Shown: positions 32,843 through 45,593 of the stretch, in pieces
How the letters are laid out: each line of letters opens with the position of its first letter
Numbering within the stretch: the stretch's first letter is position 1
NCBI GenBank assembly: GCA_943704495.1
Contig: CALSCR010003187.1
Coordinates: 1-60,952 of the forward strand
Length of the DNA: 60,952 nucleotides
Source of the DNA: Pigoraptor chileana
Taxonomy: Eukaryota > Opisthokonta > Filasterea
Direction of reading: 5' to 3'
Position numbers and translations under genes: made by a program
Notes under the pieces: generated by a model
The model's input: the letters and a program-made list of their open reading frames with translations, nothing else
Told to the model about the DNA's origin: nothing
The model's database searches: none

Positions 32843-33865
32843 ATGGTACGAACAGGCGTTTGCGTTTATCTTGCGCAGTTGTACTGCTGCGGCCACGCAT
32901 GTACTCATTGCCTTATTGTCTGAATTTGCAGGCGAACAAGGGCAACAAGCGTGTCCTCGAGGTCAACAAGAAGGTTCTTGCAAACCATTTCTACCCTCTC
33001 GTGGGCATAAACGTAGGTTTTGGCTGTTGAAACTGGCTGTTTGTGATGGTACACTCCCATCCAGTTGCGACTAACAAACTCTCCGTTGACATGCCGCAGC
33101 TTTTCTACATACTCGTCCGGATTTTCTATTTTTACGACAGCTTTTTCTTCTGGGATGGGGTGAGTGTTTGCATTGTACACGCTTTTCTGTGAGTGTTTGC
33201 ATTGTACACGCTTCTCGCCATGATGATACATGATGTGAGTGATTATAATATCAATCGTATGCATATACTTTTGCACAGGTTGCATTTCTCTTTCTAGCAT
33301 TCGTCGAGTTCTTCTGCTACAAGGCACTTGCCGACATGGCAACCCCTGAGTTTGCAGCGGATGGAGAACTTCTGGGCGCAGGAATGGATCTCACGTTTGG
33401 TGGAATCGCAGAGTGAGTGATAATCGTATTCCTGATCAGTACATAACTGTGGCGACGCCAATCCTGTTAATATGGATTCTTACTCGATCATTCGCGAGCA
33501 GGTACTACAAGGACGTCATCTACGTCACGTTGTTTGTGCAAGTGGGGAGCATCTACTCGAGCCGATTCCTTCTCTTCTGGCTGCTGGTGGGTTACTTTTC
33601 TCACATAACAACTTTCGTGGGCTCACCGTCTCTACAACTCCTATTCAGAGTCAGTGGTGAACCCTGCATTTTTCATTGTGCTTGAATTTGATTCACGGTA
33701 AAAACGACACTGCAGATCCCGATCTTTGCTCTGTACAAGCTTTGGGTTGGCATCATCGCACCGTGGATTTTTGCTCCTGCGCCAGAGCCGATGGACGAGG
33801 AGACGAAAAAGAAGCTCGAGAAGAAAGAAAAAAAGGCAAATCGCGTCAAATATGTGAGCCGGTGA
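32843..33865 (+). CDS. TMEM208: TMEM208/SND2 ER membrane protein
   Basis: This is an orthologue of TMEM208 (yeast SND2), an ER membrane protein of the SRP-independent targeting route. Exons are 32843-32845, 32932-33012, 33100-33159, 33279-33412, 33502-33586 and 33716-33865, giving 170 residues; human TMEM208 has 173. The first coding exon is just the ATG, followed directly by GTACG. Exon 2 begins ANKGNKRVLEVNKKVLANHF, like APKGK...QIFEENRETLKFY in animals. Hydrophobic segments are LFYILVRIFYFYDSFFFW, VAFLFLAFVEFF, YVTLFVQVGSIYSSRFLLFW and IPIFALYKLWVGIIAPWIF. GAGMDLTFGGIAEYYKDVIY matches the family block GGMDLN...AEHLKDVI. The C-terminus is Lys-rich. Intron 3 carries a duplicated donor (33160-33213). 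Confidence 0.92.
33160..33213 (+). repeat. Tandem duplication carrying the donor site of TMEM208 intron 3
   Basis: Two identical 25-base units starting GTGAGTGTTTGCATTG (33160-33184 and 33189-33213) lie 29 bases apart. The first provides the 5' splice site in use; the second repeats it exactly. Confidence 0.9.
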
Positions 33866-34481
33866 CCGTTGCGTTGTGGCCGCTGTGCGATGAGTGGTTG
33901 CGCGGTTCAATGATTGAGCCGCGCTCCGCTTATCTGACTTTCCTAATGAACAATGCCATCTTGTCGTTTAAGCGGCCAACGCCATCTCCCCATGCGCTGT
34001 TGTAACCAACAGCCGAAGACGTCTTTGTGTCTCGAATTCAATGTGATATCATTTCCACAACGCCCTTTGTGCTTCTTGACTTTCTCATTACTCAGAGTGA
34101 ATTGGGTTTTGAGGGTTCCTGGCCATGCAACATGACTGAAAATTGATGACATCATGGTCGGTGCACGTGCCGGCACGGTCGACATCGGCCGGCCACTTCT
34201 TATCAGTAGCCAGTAGTAGTGACATGATGAGAACGCTTCCCTTATTCAATCTATCTCTTCTCTGTAAGCGGGGTGATCCTCATTCCAAATAAGAGAAAGA
34301 TTATCGCTCAATCAGTTTTAACACATGTGAGCGTACTGAATTTCAGCAAGGGAGAGACGGAAAACCCTTCGCACAACAACACGCACCGATTCAGTCCATA
34401 TGCCTGAACACAGGTTATTACTGCAGCTGACGCGTTATTGACAGGATCTTGAGTGATGCACAATGATATTATGACAGCAGT
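33866..34481. other. Spacer TMEM208 / LRR gene
   Basis: Both genes are on the plus strand. One GGCCGGCC site (34187-34194) lies in it, next to CGGTGCACGTGCCGG. No gene or RNA seen. Confidence 0.6.
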
Positions 34482-37400
34482 ATGGCTGTTGCGAGGCCAT
34501 CATTCACAGATCTGTCATTGCGTGCTGCTGCACCCGTGCTCGGCATCGAGCGCATTGGGCGACGTTCGCAATGGGAAGTGCAAGAGGCGGTTGACGTCGT
34601 GCTCTGCCGCGGTGTGTTGCCGCTAAAGAACATGTGCCTGAAGCTGGTTGCGCAATACTACCAAAGCTGCGAGAGGTTCGATGACATTGAGTACTTGTGC
34701 TGTTTTTGTTGTTGTTGTTGGTGTTGTTGCTGTTGTTGTTGTGTGGGAGTGTCTGTGGTTGTTGTGTGTGTCACTTATCGCCCCGTGTGATGTGCTCATC
34801 ATTTGCTTTCAAAAACGTGCGTCGCGAATACGTGTCCCTTGTCCGACATTCTGGTTGTGTGATCACTCGTTTCAAACTGTCCGACATTCTGGTTGTGTGA
34901 TCACTCGTTTCACACTACACTGCTGTGATTGCGCACCCACCGCTTGTGTGCATGCAGTTTAGAGGGACTGCCGACCGAGTTTGGGGATGCGATACTGACG
35001 ACAGTTCTCCGCACTGTTCCCATTTCACTGAACTTTGTGAGGTCTGCCTTGCGTATGTTCAGAGTCCTTCGTCGTTCGTTGCAGCATATTGTGTCTTCTT
35101 CCCTTGCCGCTTATTACGCTGAGTTCCGCGTTTTATTATACCTGTCCACGACCTCGACCTCACATGCCGTGCCCCTACCCCATCCTCCCTTCTCCGCCGA
35201 CTATGCACAACCCAAACAGGCTTCTCAAAGCACAGTCCATGCCAATCACACGCCTTGACCTATCAAGAGCAGTTCGCGTGGACGATGCCTTCATTGCTCC
35301 CATTGCCGGTTTGCAGACCATTGCCGAACTTAATCTTGCAAAGTGAGGAATGGGGAACCGCACTTTTTTTTGTTTTTGTTCTTTGTGTTCATGCCAACAG
35401 TATTTAGAATGTGCAGCCCATTTGATTTCTTAAAAGTTACTATTACACACAGCAGGGGTACTGATGACCGCACATTTTTCGCACAGTTTTGTCGCATGAT
35501 GCAATGAATCGTGATCTGTCGCGCGTTGTGCATATGTTCGTGTGTGTATCAGCTGGTTGAGTGTGTCAGTATCAGATGGTTGTGTGTGTGTGTGCGTGTG
35601 TGTATCCGTTGCTTGTGTGTCTGTCTTCTGGATTGTTAATTGCGTTCCGTTGCAACTCAACATGTCATCGCAGCTCGGCCATCACGGCACGGGGCATGGA
35701 AAGGCTGAAACCACTGATCCGATCATTGCGAACTCTCAATTTGGTGGGTCTGCAACAACTCACTCCGTTTGTAGTAAATAAATGTATGTGTGTATGTGTA
35801 TATGTGTGTGTATGAAGTGTGTATGTGTGTATGTGTGTGTGTAGCATGTAGATGTGTATGTACGAGACAAATGTATGTGTCTACGCTTAACGCTGCTTCT
35901 TATTCGCACAGGCTCACGGCCTTGGCATGTCCGCGCATCCACGCGCAGCATCTGCTTTCCTGTTTTGCACGCTGCCCATTCACTAAATGCGCTCCAGACA
36001 GTCCTCCTCTAAATCACCCGTCATTGCCCGTGCTGACCAGTCTGGTGCCATTCTTGCTATTTTCCGCATTCCAACTTTGCCCTCCAATGCAGTCTAACTG
36101 CGTTACAATTGGCGATTCCGCACTCTCAAAACTCTGTGCTTTGGCTGGAGTGTCTCTGGAGACATTGTATCTGGACGGGTGTATTGCCATTACTGTTGCG
36201 GGATTTATTCACCTGCGCTCACTGAGTGCCACACTGCGCCGGCTGTCAATCGAGCGATGCGCCGTGACAGGAAAAAAGGTCATAGACACACTCGCCACGT
36301 TAAGCAACCTTACTGAGTTTCGGGCGTCTTCTACGCCGTTACCGCGGCAGGACATATGGTGGGTGTTTGGCATGCATGCCGGTGACACGATTACAGAGGT
36401 TAATCATCCCAATCACGACACTGAATTTTTTAGGAATTGCTCATGGTATGCACTCGTTTATTCTCGGTGCAGCGCGGTGATGTCATTGCTACCGATCGAA
36501 TGTCTGCGATTGCCAAAGACCGCACATGGCGAAACTGCGATCCAAAGAGATGGCGTCGGCGTGTGCAGTGACGACAGCGAGCACGGCTTCCCGCAGATAC
36601 TTATGCGCATATCACAACTACGAGAGCTTTGGATTTCGGTGGGAGCGCCGTTCTGCTTTACGTGGCCGTCGGAGGCATTTTGCGACACGGTATCGCGTGC
36701 ACCAACACCAGATCAGCGATGTATCGCCGTGAGCTCAGCGTCCACGGACGGACGGAACGAAGACAACCCACACAGCACGTGCACCGCGGAGTATGCACGC
36801 ATCCGTGCGCTTGTTCTGCGAGACGCTCCGAGTAGCAATGCCATGCTATTGTCGATCGCGGCGCTATCCGATCTCCGGGTACTCGACGTTCAGGGTGCAT
36901 GGGCTGTCACGTGAGTGCGTTGGTTTAGTGCTCCTTGTCCAACCTCAAGTTACAGACAATGTATTGGGGCAGCCAGGTCTGTTACAGCTTGAATTGCGTT
37001 GCTGACGTCAAACGTTGTGACTGTACGTGTCACTGTTCTTTTTTGCGCGCAGAAATGAAGTGGTGGAACACTTATCAGGCCTGGCGTCACTTGTATGGCT
37101 GAATGTTGCGGCCACAAGCGTGAAATTGACGCGATCGTTTGTGGATTCGATTTTGGTGCGCTTCAAGTCGTTGTCGCTGCTGGATGCAACCCGCTGCGAG
37201 GTGGGTTCGGCAGGGTGATTCGGTGCATTCCATGGGCTCCACAATTGAAACGTCAAAAGCGTTTATATGTGTGTTGTCTCATTGCAATATGTGGTTCTTG
37301 TCGGGACAGCACTGACATTGCGCATTGCATGCAACCCTGCCGCGGGCTGCCGTCCCCAGTATCGCGAGATTCCAACTCACGTGCTCAACCGATTTAAAAC

Positions 37401-37578
37401 CGATTTGAATTTGAAGGTAAAGCGCAAGGCTGTTGCGCTGCTCATCAAGAGCGCACCGCACACACTGAGGGATTTGTTTTGTGACGACGTATTCCACAAG
37501 CACTCCGACGACTGGTTGCGCGTAGGAAGGTATGCGCATTATTTTATAATCGGTCACTTTTTGGTGACATGTATGTGA
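34482..37578 (+). CDS. Leucine-rich repeat protein, family not identified
   Basis: This is an LRR protein of 624 residues in this model. Exons are 34482-34690, 34958-35036, 35236-35342, 35674-35787, 35912-36910, 37053-37200 and 37360-37578. Repeats of the LxxLxLxxC type are clear: GLQTIAELNLAN, LRTLNLVGLQQLTPFVVNKC, LETLYLDGCIAI, LRRLSIERCAVTG, LRELWISVG, LRVLDVQGAWAVT, LVWLNVAATSV. The N-terminus (FTDLSLRAAAPVL ... GLPTEFGDAILTTVL) recalls the start of ZYG11/ZER1 or F-box-LRR proteins, which are ubiquitin-ligase adaptors, but too weakly to assign. The 999-base exon may hide short in-frame introns, for example around 36045-36090. The end after 37510 is uncertain: an AG|GTATGC donor near the stop could lead to another exon. 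Confidence 0.7.
34841..34912 (+). repeat. Perfect 34-base tandem duplication in LRR intron 1
   Basis: The 34 bases starting GTCCGACATTCTGG occur twice without mismatch (34841-34874 and 34879-34912), so the duplication is recent. Confidence 0.9.
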
Positions 37579-38609
37579 CTGTGTCTGAGATTGGGTGTCA
37601 GTATAGTTTATGTGCGATGTTTGACAGAGACTGGCTAGTCATGCACCTATGTTAGCCACAACGATTTGCCCCGCCGACCGGCCATGCATTCGCCCGATGT
37701 GCCGGGTTTGAAGGGTTAATATTACAATGCGAGACACAGACTGCTGTCAGATGAATCCTAGTATTCCGTGACAGCATATCGGCATTCTTTCTCGTTTCAG
37801 CCAGACAATGTCTCGTTGCCGATGCAGTTCACTCTGACAAAGTCTACTGTCACACACTCTATAATCAGAAAATGGATTATAAATAATTCTATATCCTGGG
37901 CTAACAAATTTTAAATGTGCACGCCAATCTCGCAGCGAGCGTGTGTACACGCGCGTCATAAAATCAACAGAGGGTGGCGTCGTCGAGTGGAGTCGACTGA
38001 GAATCATCTGCGAGCCTTCGTTGCGACCGTGGACTGCCGCAGCCGAAATGGGCTGTCTTGCCGCCGTTGATGAGCAGACCGAAGTCGATGACGTGTGTGC
38101 CGCCGCTGTCAAAAATGGCACATTTATCTGACTCACGAGCAGGCCTTAGCGGCAACCCTGACGGCATGCCGTGTCACAGGATGATGGAAACTGTCGGCGC
38201 TGTCTTATATATGTTTGTTGCGGTGCCGGCTGTCACAGAATGTAGCGTAGATCACGAGCCCGCAGTTCGCTGTGAAAGGTGTGGTTCTCTCCACCAAATG
38301 AATGTGGGTTCATCCCACTCCCATTCCATCCCTCCATCCAAAAGCACATTTCTTGTTGTTTCTACTTCACACGACCGACACAGCGATACCTACTGCGGAC
38401 ATCAGCGGTGAACAAACTCGGCAGTTTCGTTGTCAAAATATCAAGGCTTTCCAATGGCGAAGCTGACTTCGTTCACACGAGACACAGCCATGCAAGCATC
38501 GTTGCAAAACACACGCACACGCACGCACGCGCCGCACACGCACACGCACACGCACACGCACACGCAAACAATAAACACCGCACACTCTCAGCGCATCTAA
38601 GCTAAAGCA
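37579..38609. other. Convergent spacer LRR gene / kinase
   Basis: This 1031-base spacer lies between facing stop codons. A (CACACG)n run lies at 38510-38566, just downstream of the kinase gene. I see no gene. Confidence 0.65.
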
Positions 38610-41345
38610 TTAATGTACAGATGAGACATCGCACTCCTCCAGTGTGTCGGGTGGTGAAGCTGTGGACTGTGCGGCCTCAGGAGCGCTTCCATCGTCGCCT
38701 GATTCTGGCGTCGTAGTCCCCGTAACGACCAGCGTCGGCAAAGACATCTCTTTGTTGCGAAACCATCTGCATGCACCAACAAATGAGTGCGAAATCTGTC
38801 ACTGCACAGCATTCACACGAAAGTTCAGTGTCACCCGGACACTCGGCAAACATACGCACATCAAAGTGTCTGGACAAGTAAGCTCCGGAGGTGAAAGGCA
38901 AACATAGAGGACGGAATACCCACGGATGACTGCGGACATCGTCGATGGACGCGCGGATGTGGGGATTGACGCACATGAGGCGCGTAAGCAGGTCAGAAGC
39001 CTCTGCAGACAGACGCGAGGGCAGGCGGAGGCTGAGGCGCTCTGCGTGCTGGTATAGCACGTGCGGGGGAAGCGGCGCCGCATTCTTCTCAGTAAACGGC
39101 ATGCGGCCGGTGAGCATGTTGAACAGAATTACGCCCACGCTCCACATGTCTGCGGGGCGACCAGCGTACTTCTGCACTCAAGAGGTAGAGAGGGCATATT
39201 TTGATTGATTATATAGGTGCGTGTATATGTGAATGGAGTCCACAAGTTAGAATAAGGATACGCAGACAAAGCGGTGCAGAAATTGCATGCGACATCGTGA
39301 GACACAATGTGGGATTATGCAGTGGCCCACGCGACTGCTTACTGCCCAATGCTCTCCATTACAATATCATGCATTGGCTGACCGAACCGCGTCCGTCCGC
39401 ACCGCATGCACATCCAACACAGGCCAGCACAGGCCAGCACGAGTGGAGCAGCCGACACCCACACACCCAACACACAGACCACGGCACACACCGGTCGGTT
39501 GATCATCTCTGGCGCCGCGTACATTCCCGATCCACACGCCGTCTCGAGCATTTCCCGCTGGCCGGCGTTTCCTTTGGACAGTCCAAAGTCGATGATTTTG
39601 ACGTTCTTTGCCTCGTCCAGGAGCACGTTTTCGGGCTTGAGGTCGCGGTGGACAACTCCGCAGTCGTGCAGATAGCCGACGCCCATGATGAGTTGCTTAA
39701 ACACGCGGCGCGTCTCCTTCTCTGGGAGGCGATTGGACATTCCATACGAATTAATGTACTCGAGGAGCGAGTGCGGCGCGTACTCGAGCACGAGACAGAT
39801 GGACTCGGGCGTCTCGAGAATGTCAAGCACCGCAATTATGTTTGGATGTGACAGGCGCTGCCGACGGATAAGCAGCGACAGAATGCGGTGACGAAAGGAA
39901 AGTGGCAGATTAGTGTGTGTTAAAAAAGGAGTGGCGTGGATGTCCAAGAGAAGGTAAATGGGCCAAGGCGACCGCCGACAAAAGGTGCAAAAATGCGCAC
40001 GCATTGCACACAAACACACAAACACACACACACACACATGGAGCACGTGCATGTAAATGCATGTGCGAACGCAACTGCCCCACGGTGAATATAATGAAGA
40101 ACGGAATGAAAAGAGTGGGAGTTGGGTGAGCCGCGCTCACTCACCTGCAACAACGCCACCTCACGCGCCACCTGCACAACATCGCCGTCCCTGTTTTTGC
40201 TTACAAATTTAATGGCAACCTGGAGCAGCACGGAGAAGAGGAGCAATTAATACGAAGGATAGGCACGGTTTCCTCACAAGACGCAAAAAGACACAAAGCT
40301 TAACACAAGACAAGCAAAAAGGCGTATAACATATATCTGCACAAAAAATTGCCACCGTGCAAGTCACCACATTGCGGATTCAATTGCAATCGCACCTTCT
40401 CCTTCGTCTTGAGATGCGTCCCAAGTTTCACCTTTGAAAAACTACCGTTTCCGATTGTCTTTTTCACGACATACGGCCCAATGAGCTATAAACGCACACA
40501 CATACACACAAAAGCAGGACAATAGATCAGTGGACTATAACGGAAGCAGGAGAGACTGATTGGGCGTATAGAGCACGAAGATCACGTGCCCAGCAGCAGC
40601 GGAGCGACGCAACGCGTTGCCCACTGTAGTGTTGAGATTGCCATGAGCTCACCTCTTCTGTTGCAAATCGCCGCGTCGGTGCCATTGCTTCTCCGACGCT
40701 GTAAAAGTCGCTCTCGCTCATGTCAACTTGGTACGACATGCGCCGCTGCTTGCTTCGATCTGACATGGGCACGCTCAAAATCAGGCCAAGCGAAGAGTCG
40801 TCTCGCGTCGCCGTCGTGCGCGCACCGCTGCCACGAGCAAGCGTCAAAAGCGACTGCGACTGCGTTTTGACACCGCCGGCAGCAGCAAGCGCCTCTTCCA
40901 CTCCGTCACTTCCTTTGCGAAATGCAAACGGATTGCCACTCCGAGATGAACTCGACGATTGAGAGGAGCTGAGGGACGACGGATCATGCTGCACCAAGTT
41001 CGACGGTGCATCCATCCCACTGTGCTTCTTCTTCAACTTGAGCGGATTAACAATCACGGCAGGCGCAGAATTCTTTCTCCAGTTATTGTCGCAATGGAAT
41101 GCCTGCTTGCGAATGCTGGGCGCAACATCCGTGAGATCGACAGACTCATCAAGGGCGCGCGCGCTGATAAGCGGTGATGGCGGCGCAGTCGACGTCGGAG
41201 TTGTGTCTGCTGATGTAGTCGGCGTGTTCTTCTTGCTGCTGAACGGCGAAATGGCGAGATTCTGCAAAGAACTCACCGCGTTCGACAGTCGGCGCAGCAT
41301 TTTCTTTGGTTTTTTACCATCCTTGCTGCTAGTCTGAGGCAGCAT
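38610..41345 (-). CDS. CAMK-like serine/threonine protein kinase
   Basis: This is a 542-residue protein kinase of the CAMK/AMPK-like group. Exons on the minus strand are 41345-40653, 40485-40396, 40219-40145, 39857-39492, 39171-38924 and 38766-38610. A 231-residue Ser-rich, low-complexity N-terminal extension is all in exon 1. The kinase domain starts at about residue 236: glycine loop TIGNGSFSKVK, VAIK with Lys265, VVHRDLKPEN with Asp358, IIDFGLSKG with Asp376, AAPEM, and the DMWSVGVILFNMLTGRMPF helix. It ends at SHPWFRNKEM, a motif shared by SNF1/AMPK-like kinases; the donor CC|GTGGGT is what joins SHP to WFRNK. A short acidic tail follows. No UBA or KA1 domain was seen, so the subfamily stays open. 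All residues needed for catalysis are present. Confidence 0.9.
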
Positions 41346-42467
41346 TTTAAGGTACAGGTGGGTGCGATATTCGTTATCGATGGAACTGAAAGCGGGTAGC
41401 CATCTTCCGACGCCAAAGCGCGCGAGTGTGAATTGAGCTGCCTACCCTCGATTGCACCAAACGGATTCGTACTTCAGACGAAAAAACACAGTTGGTTCGT
41501 CGCAGAAATGGGAAGAATGGTGATAGGACAATGACACGTTTAGGCTTCCGGCGACGACGGTGTCAAAAAAAAACACAAACAAGTAAAATTTCCGCCCTGG
41601 GGAAAGCCCGAAAGTGCATACTAGTTCACTCCGAGAATGCAGTGCGGACAGGACAACAGCACACGCCCAAACAACAGTGTTGGTGTTGGTCTGAGCACGT
41701 GTGCCGACGGATGCTGTGTCACTGTCACGCGGGGCCGAGTGACACTCAATACATACACATGTATGAACGGTGGTGGACCGTCCTCATACAACTACAATAT
41801 ATTATTATATAAATTAATAGTATGGAACGTGCACTCCTACTGACTGACGTTTTTTTCGTCCAATCGCAAGCCGTTTTCGGCTCATACACGTGAACTCTGT
41901 CCGGACACATACCTCATATGGATCTTCCTCTGCGGCGTTATACTATACAAGTATAATAGGGTTACAATATGACCGAATATGGATTCATCCGGACGGATCC
42001 TGACACGAGTATAGCCGAGCTCTCGCAATGCGTCTCCATTGGTCGGCCGGCTGCGCAACCCCGTGACTGCCGCCCTCTGCACCGACCAATCGCGGGATGC
42101 GACGCCGGAATATTATGCGCCAATGCCAAACAGACACTGACAATGGTACACGCATTCCCTGGAGATCTGTGGACTTCCTTGTGACTATTGCTGATTTTAA
42201 TTATGCTGTCGTCCTTCTAGCTCTTCCCACGTGCATCTCACAGCCACTCCACTGCTTGTGCGCAGTCTTTTTCTTTTTGTGTGTGTGGTTGTTGTTTGAA
42301 ACGGCGTGATCGAGGGTCTCAAAGTGTGACCGGCTGCTTTGCATTTCTTGCGTGGCTTGAAACACAGACCTTTTTGCTTCACTTTTATTGACAAACGAAG
42401 GCCACTACAGATAGCTGCCAAGTGGTCAACACTAAGCTTGACGTTATTGGGTTATCAAAATCAGAGG
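41346..42467. other. Divergent promoter kinase / FLVCR-like gene
   Basis: This is 1122 bases between opposite start codons. A small hairpin-forming sequence, TTATACT with AGTATAA five bases later, lies near 41938-41957. An open frame leads in frame into the transporter ATG but has no family similarity. No gene seen. Confidence 0.55.
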
Positions 42468-45400
42468 ATGTCGAAAGGAAAGGGCGATGCGCTGTATCCG
42501 CGCGTCGACTCGATCGACGCCGTCGTAGACTATGTACCTGACCCACAAAACGTACGTGTGTTCTTGCCTTCTACACGAACGTAATGTATGTATGCATCTC
42601 CGTACAATGTGTTTGTGTGTATGTGTTTGTGCCCGTGAGTATGTGCTTGTGCCGGTGTATATGTGTGAGTCCGTGTGTATGTTCGTATGCGTTCTATATC
42701 GTCCAAGCCCAGTTTTGATGATGTCATGGCTCCGCACAAAATGTGCTCGCAGGATTCCGAGGACCCGCTTTTGCCGTCCGGCGCACAGCCGTACATTCTC
42801 TATAAGTCACGATGGCTGATGTTGTTTATCGTGTGCCTGCTCAACATATCGAATGCGGCGTTCTGGATATCCTATTCTCCAATCGCGGACATCACAAGCG
42901 CTTACTACGACAAGAGCCTGACCCTGGTTAATCTCCTCTCTCAAATCTTCATGATTTGCTACATCCCTTTGGGCTTTTCGTCGTCATGGGCGCTTGATGC
43001 GAGGGGACTTCGATTTGGCGTGAGTACAGTGGACTGTATTGACTTTTTGATGAGCAATGGAAACACTCAGATAGTGATTGTTCGTATTATATTGGAGACA
43101 AAGATTATAATTCATACCTGATGGAGAACATTCCACGCTGAGATACATGCATCTGACTCCACCTGCAGGTTCTTATTGGTGCCGTGCTGAATTTCATCGG
43201 CGGGTGGGTGCGTTATGCCAGCGAGTTTGCTCCGAGCCGCGACGGGTCGTTTGCGGTTCTCTTTTTCGGCCAGACGCTTGCGGCATGTGCGCAGCCCTTT
43301 ATTCTGAATGCGCCAACAAAGCTCGCCGCTGTTTGGTTTGGCGAGAAGGAGCGAGCAACCGCAAATACCATCGCGTCTGTCTGTGAGTGTTTTTGTCTCT
43401 TTTTGTTGTCTGCGTTGGGATGCCCGCGATGCCTGTGCTGTTGTTGAATGTGGGAATGCCGCTGGCAGAAGCGATCATGTTGGCTGTCTATGGAGAAGGG
43501 CTTCACCCACTGATTTGCAAGTGCTGGCAAATGCCGACTGTGCGGTGGATATGCCCGTGCACTTGAAAGAGCTTGCACGGAGCGAATCAAAGTTAATCCC
43601 ATTTGTTGCAATTCGCGTTGATGCAAATGAGCAGCAAATCCTCTCGGCGTTGCCATAGCAAGCGTCCTTGCGCCTGTCATTGTCGATACGGGCAAAGATA
43701 TCGCCACGATGGTGCGTTGGTTTCTGCGTTGGCCTCTGAGGGGGCGACGACGACCTATTTGGGATGTCATTGATCTGCATGCGTTGAAGTGGCATTTCCA
43801 CTCTTCCTGCAGATGAGAAGTGCCAGTGTGCCTCACGAAAACACGCCCTTACCACACACACATCTGCATTCTCACCCACCCAATTTGCTGTTACCGGTGT
43901 CTTGATTTTGCAGAATTGGATCTTTGCGATCCCGGCGTCCGTCTGTGTTGTGATTGCTGTTGCATTTCTCCGTGATGCGCCACCCACTCACCCGTCCGCA
44001 TCTGCCGAGGACGTGAGCGACTCGTTCTCTGTAGGCCTGCGCAAGCTCATTCACAACAGACACTACCTTCTTCTGCTGTGCGCTTTTGGCATTGGCGTCG
44101 GCATATTCAACGCCGTCAGCACATTGCTTGAGCAGATTGTGCTTCCACACGGGTACAACAAGGTCAGTGTCGTTGCTTGGCGCAGTTCCTTTTATAAGGG
44201 ACAGCCGTTTGTATGGCTATGTGATGTGCCTGCGGATTGCAGAGCTCCATTTCACGTTGTATTAATCATGCGCATTTGTTTGTCCATCGAAATTTCTGCC
44301 ATTCGCTTGCTGCATGCACACACTCCAGGACGACGCCGGGTACCTCGGTGCGCTTGTGATTGGATTTGGCCTTGTGGGGGCGGGCATCACTGGCCCCCTC
44401 GTGGACAAGACACAGAAGTACAAGCAGGTCCTCAAGGTGTGTGTGTGTGTTTTTTTGTTTGTGGAGCGTCTCTTTTGGCCGTCAGACACATTTGCAGGGT
44501 CCGGTGGCCTGAATTGGCGAACTACCATGGGTCTTATTCCTCTCTGTTTATTTTGATAATTTGTTGCTTTGAGGGTCTCGTGGCCCTCGGTTAGTCCGTA
44601 GTTGCTGATGCAGATGGAATTCCTTCCCCTGCCATTGAGGAGCCCACTGATATAGAGCACACAACACGAACATAACATATCTCTTCTCCAAATGTGTTTG
44701 TTTGTGGAGTCCGTGTGCATCGCGCCTGACATTGACTTCGCCCTCCAACTCCGTTCGCCGCTGTGCTGGCAGGTTGCGTTTGTGATGGCGGTCGGCACAT
44801 TTGTGTGGTTTGCGCTCGCATCGCGCAAGAGCCACGCCTTTGTCCCGCTCGCCATTTCCTGCGCGCTCATGGGCATCTGCTGCTTCAGTATTCTGCCCGT
44901 CTGTCTCGAACTCAGCGTCGAGTGCACGTATCCGATATCCGAGGGAACCAGCGCCGGGTTTCTGTGGATGGCGGGGTGAGTTGAGATCAGCGTGGACTGC
45001 ATTGATGTTGGCGGTGTTGTTGTTGTCGTGATCTGTTTGTGTTGTGGGTTGGCTTATTGAGTACCAGGATCGTGCACTGATGACGTTGTATGTGTGTGTG
45101 TGTGTGTGGATAGAATGCTTCATGTATATTATATCTTTCTGTGGTGAAGTCAATACGCATAGCACATGGCCCCAATTTCACGTCTGTCCACTCTTTGGAT
45201 TCGGCTTGTGCTTTGAGTACTGAAGGCCTCTCTCTCTCTCTCACTCTCCCTCACTCTCTCACATCACTCTCTCTCTCCTCTCTGCTTTTTAGGCAAGTAT
45301 TTGGCGTCGCGTTCATCTTCGTTATGAACGCACTCAAATCAGGTCCCAATGACGACATGGATCACTCGAATTGGTTCATGGTGGGCATGGGCGGCCTGGC

Positions 45401-45593
45401 TATGATTGCCGCACTCTGCTTTAACGGCAACTACCACCGCATCGACCACGAGGTGCGCCGGGCATCGATTGCCTCTGAGCAGACGCAGTACCGCACCGGC
45501 AGCATGTCGTCGCCGTCCCGCTCGCCCGCGCTCAGCCACGTGTCCGTCTCGGTCAACAACATTGGCAACGGCGCGGACAAGACGAAAGCGTAA
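42468..45593 (+). CDS. FLVCR-like major facilitator superfamily transporter
   Basis: This is a 500-residue MFS transporter of the FLVCR/DIRC2-like group, whose characterised animal members move choline, ethanolamine or heme. Exons are 42468-42551, 42753-43019, 43169-43382, 43635-43711, 43914-44162, 44329-44436, 44773-44975 and 45293-45593. Family matches are RWLMLFIVCLLNISNAAFW, IADITSAYYD, LSQIFMICYIPLGF, LDARGLRFG, GGWVRYASEF, FFGQTLAACAQPFILNAPTK, AAVWFGEKERATANTIAS and NPLGVAIASVLAPVIV. I count about twelve hydrophobic segments. The N-terminus has an acidic dileucine-like piece (SEDPLLPSG), which could direct it to lysosome-type compartments. The C-terminal tail is Ser-rich and cytosolic. 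The cargo is not predictable from this sequence. Confidence 0.9.
44702..44745 (+). repeat. Dispersed ~50-base repeat, copy E
   Basis: This copy is on the sense strand of FLVCR-like intron 6, 27 bases before the acceptor. It reads TTGTGGAGTCCGTGTGCAT, then CGCGCCTGACATTGACTTC. It is diverged but collinear with the other copies. Confidence 0.6.
45203..45228 (+). repeat. Second dispersed module, copy 3 (short)
   Basis: GGCTTGTGCTTTGAGTACTG followed by AAGGCC matches the modules at 11313 and 21677 with an internal gap. A CT run follows up to the acceptor of FLVCR-like exon 8. Confidence 0.4.
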
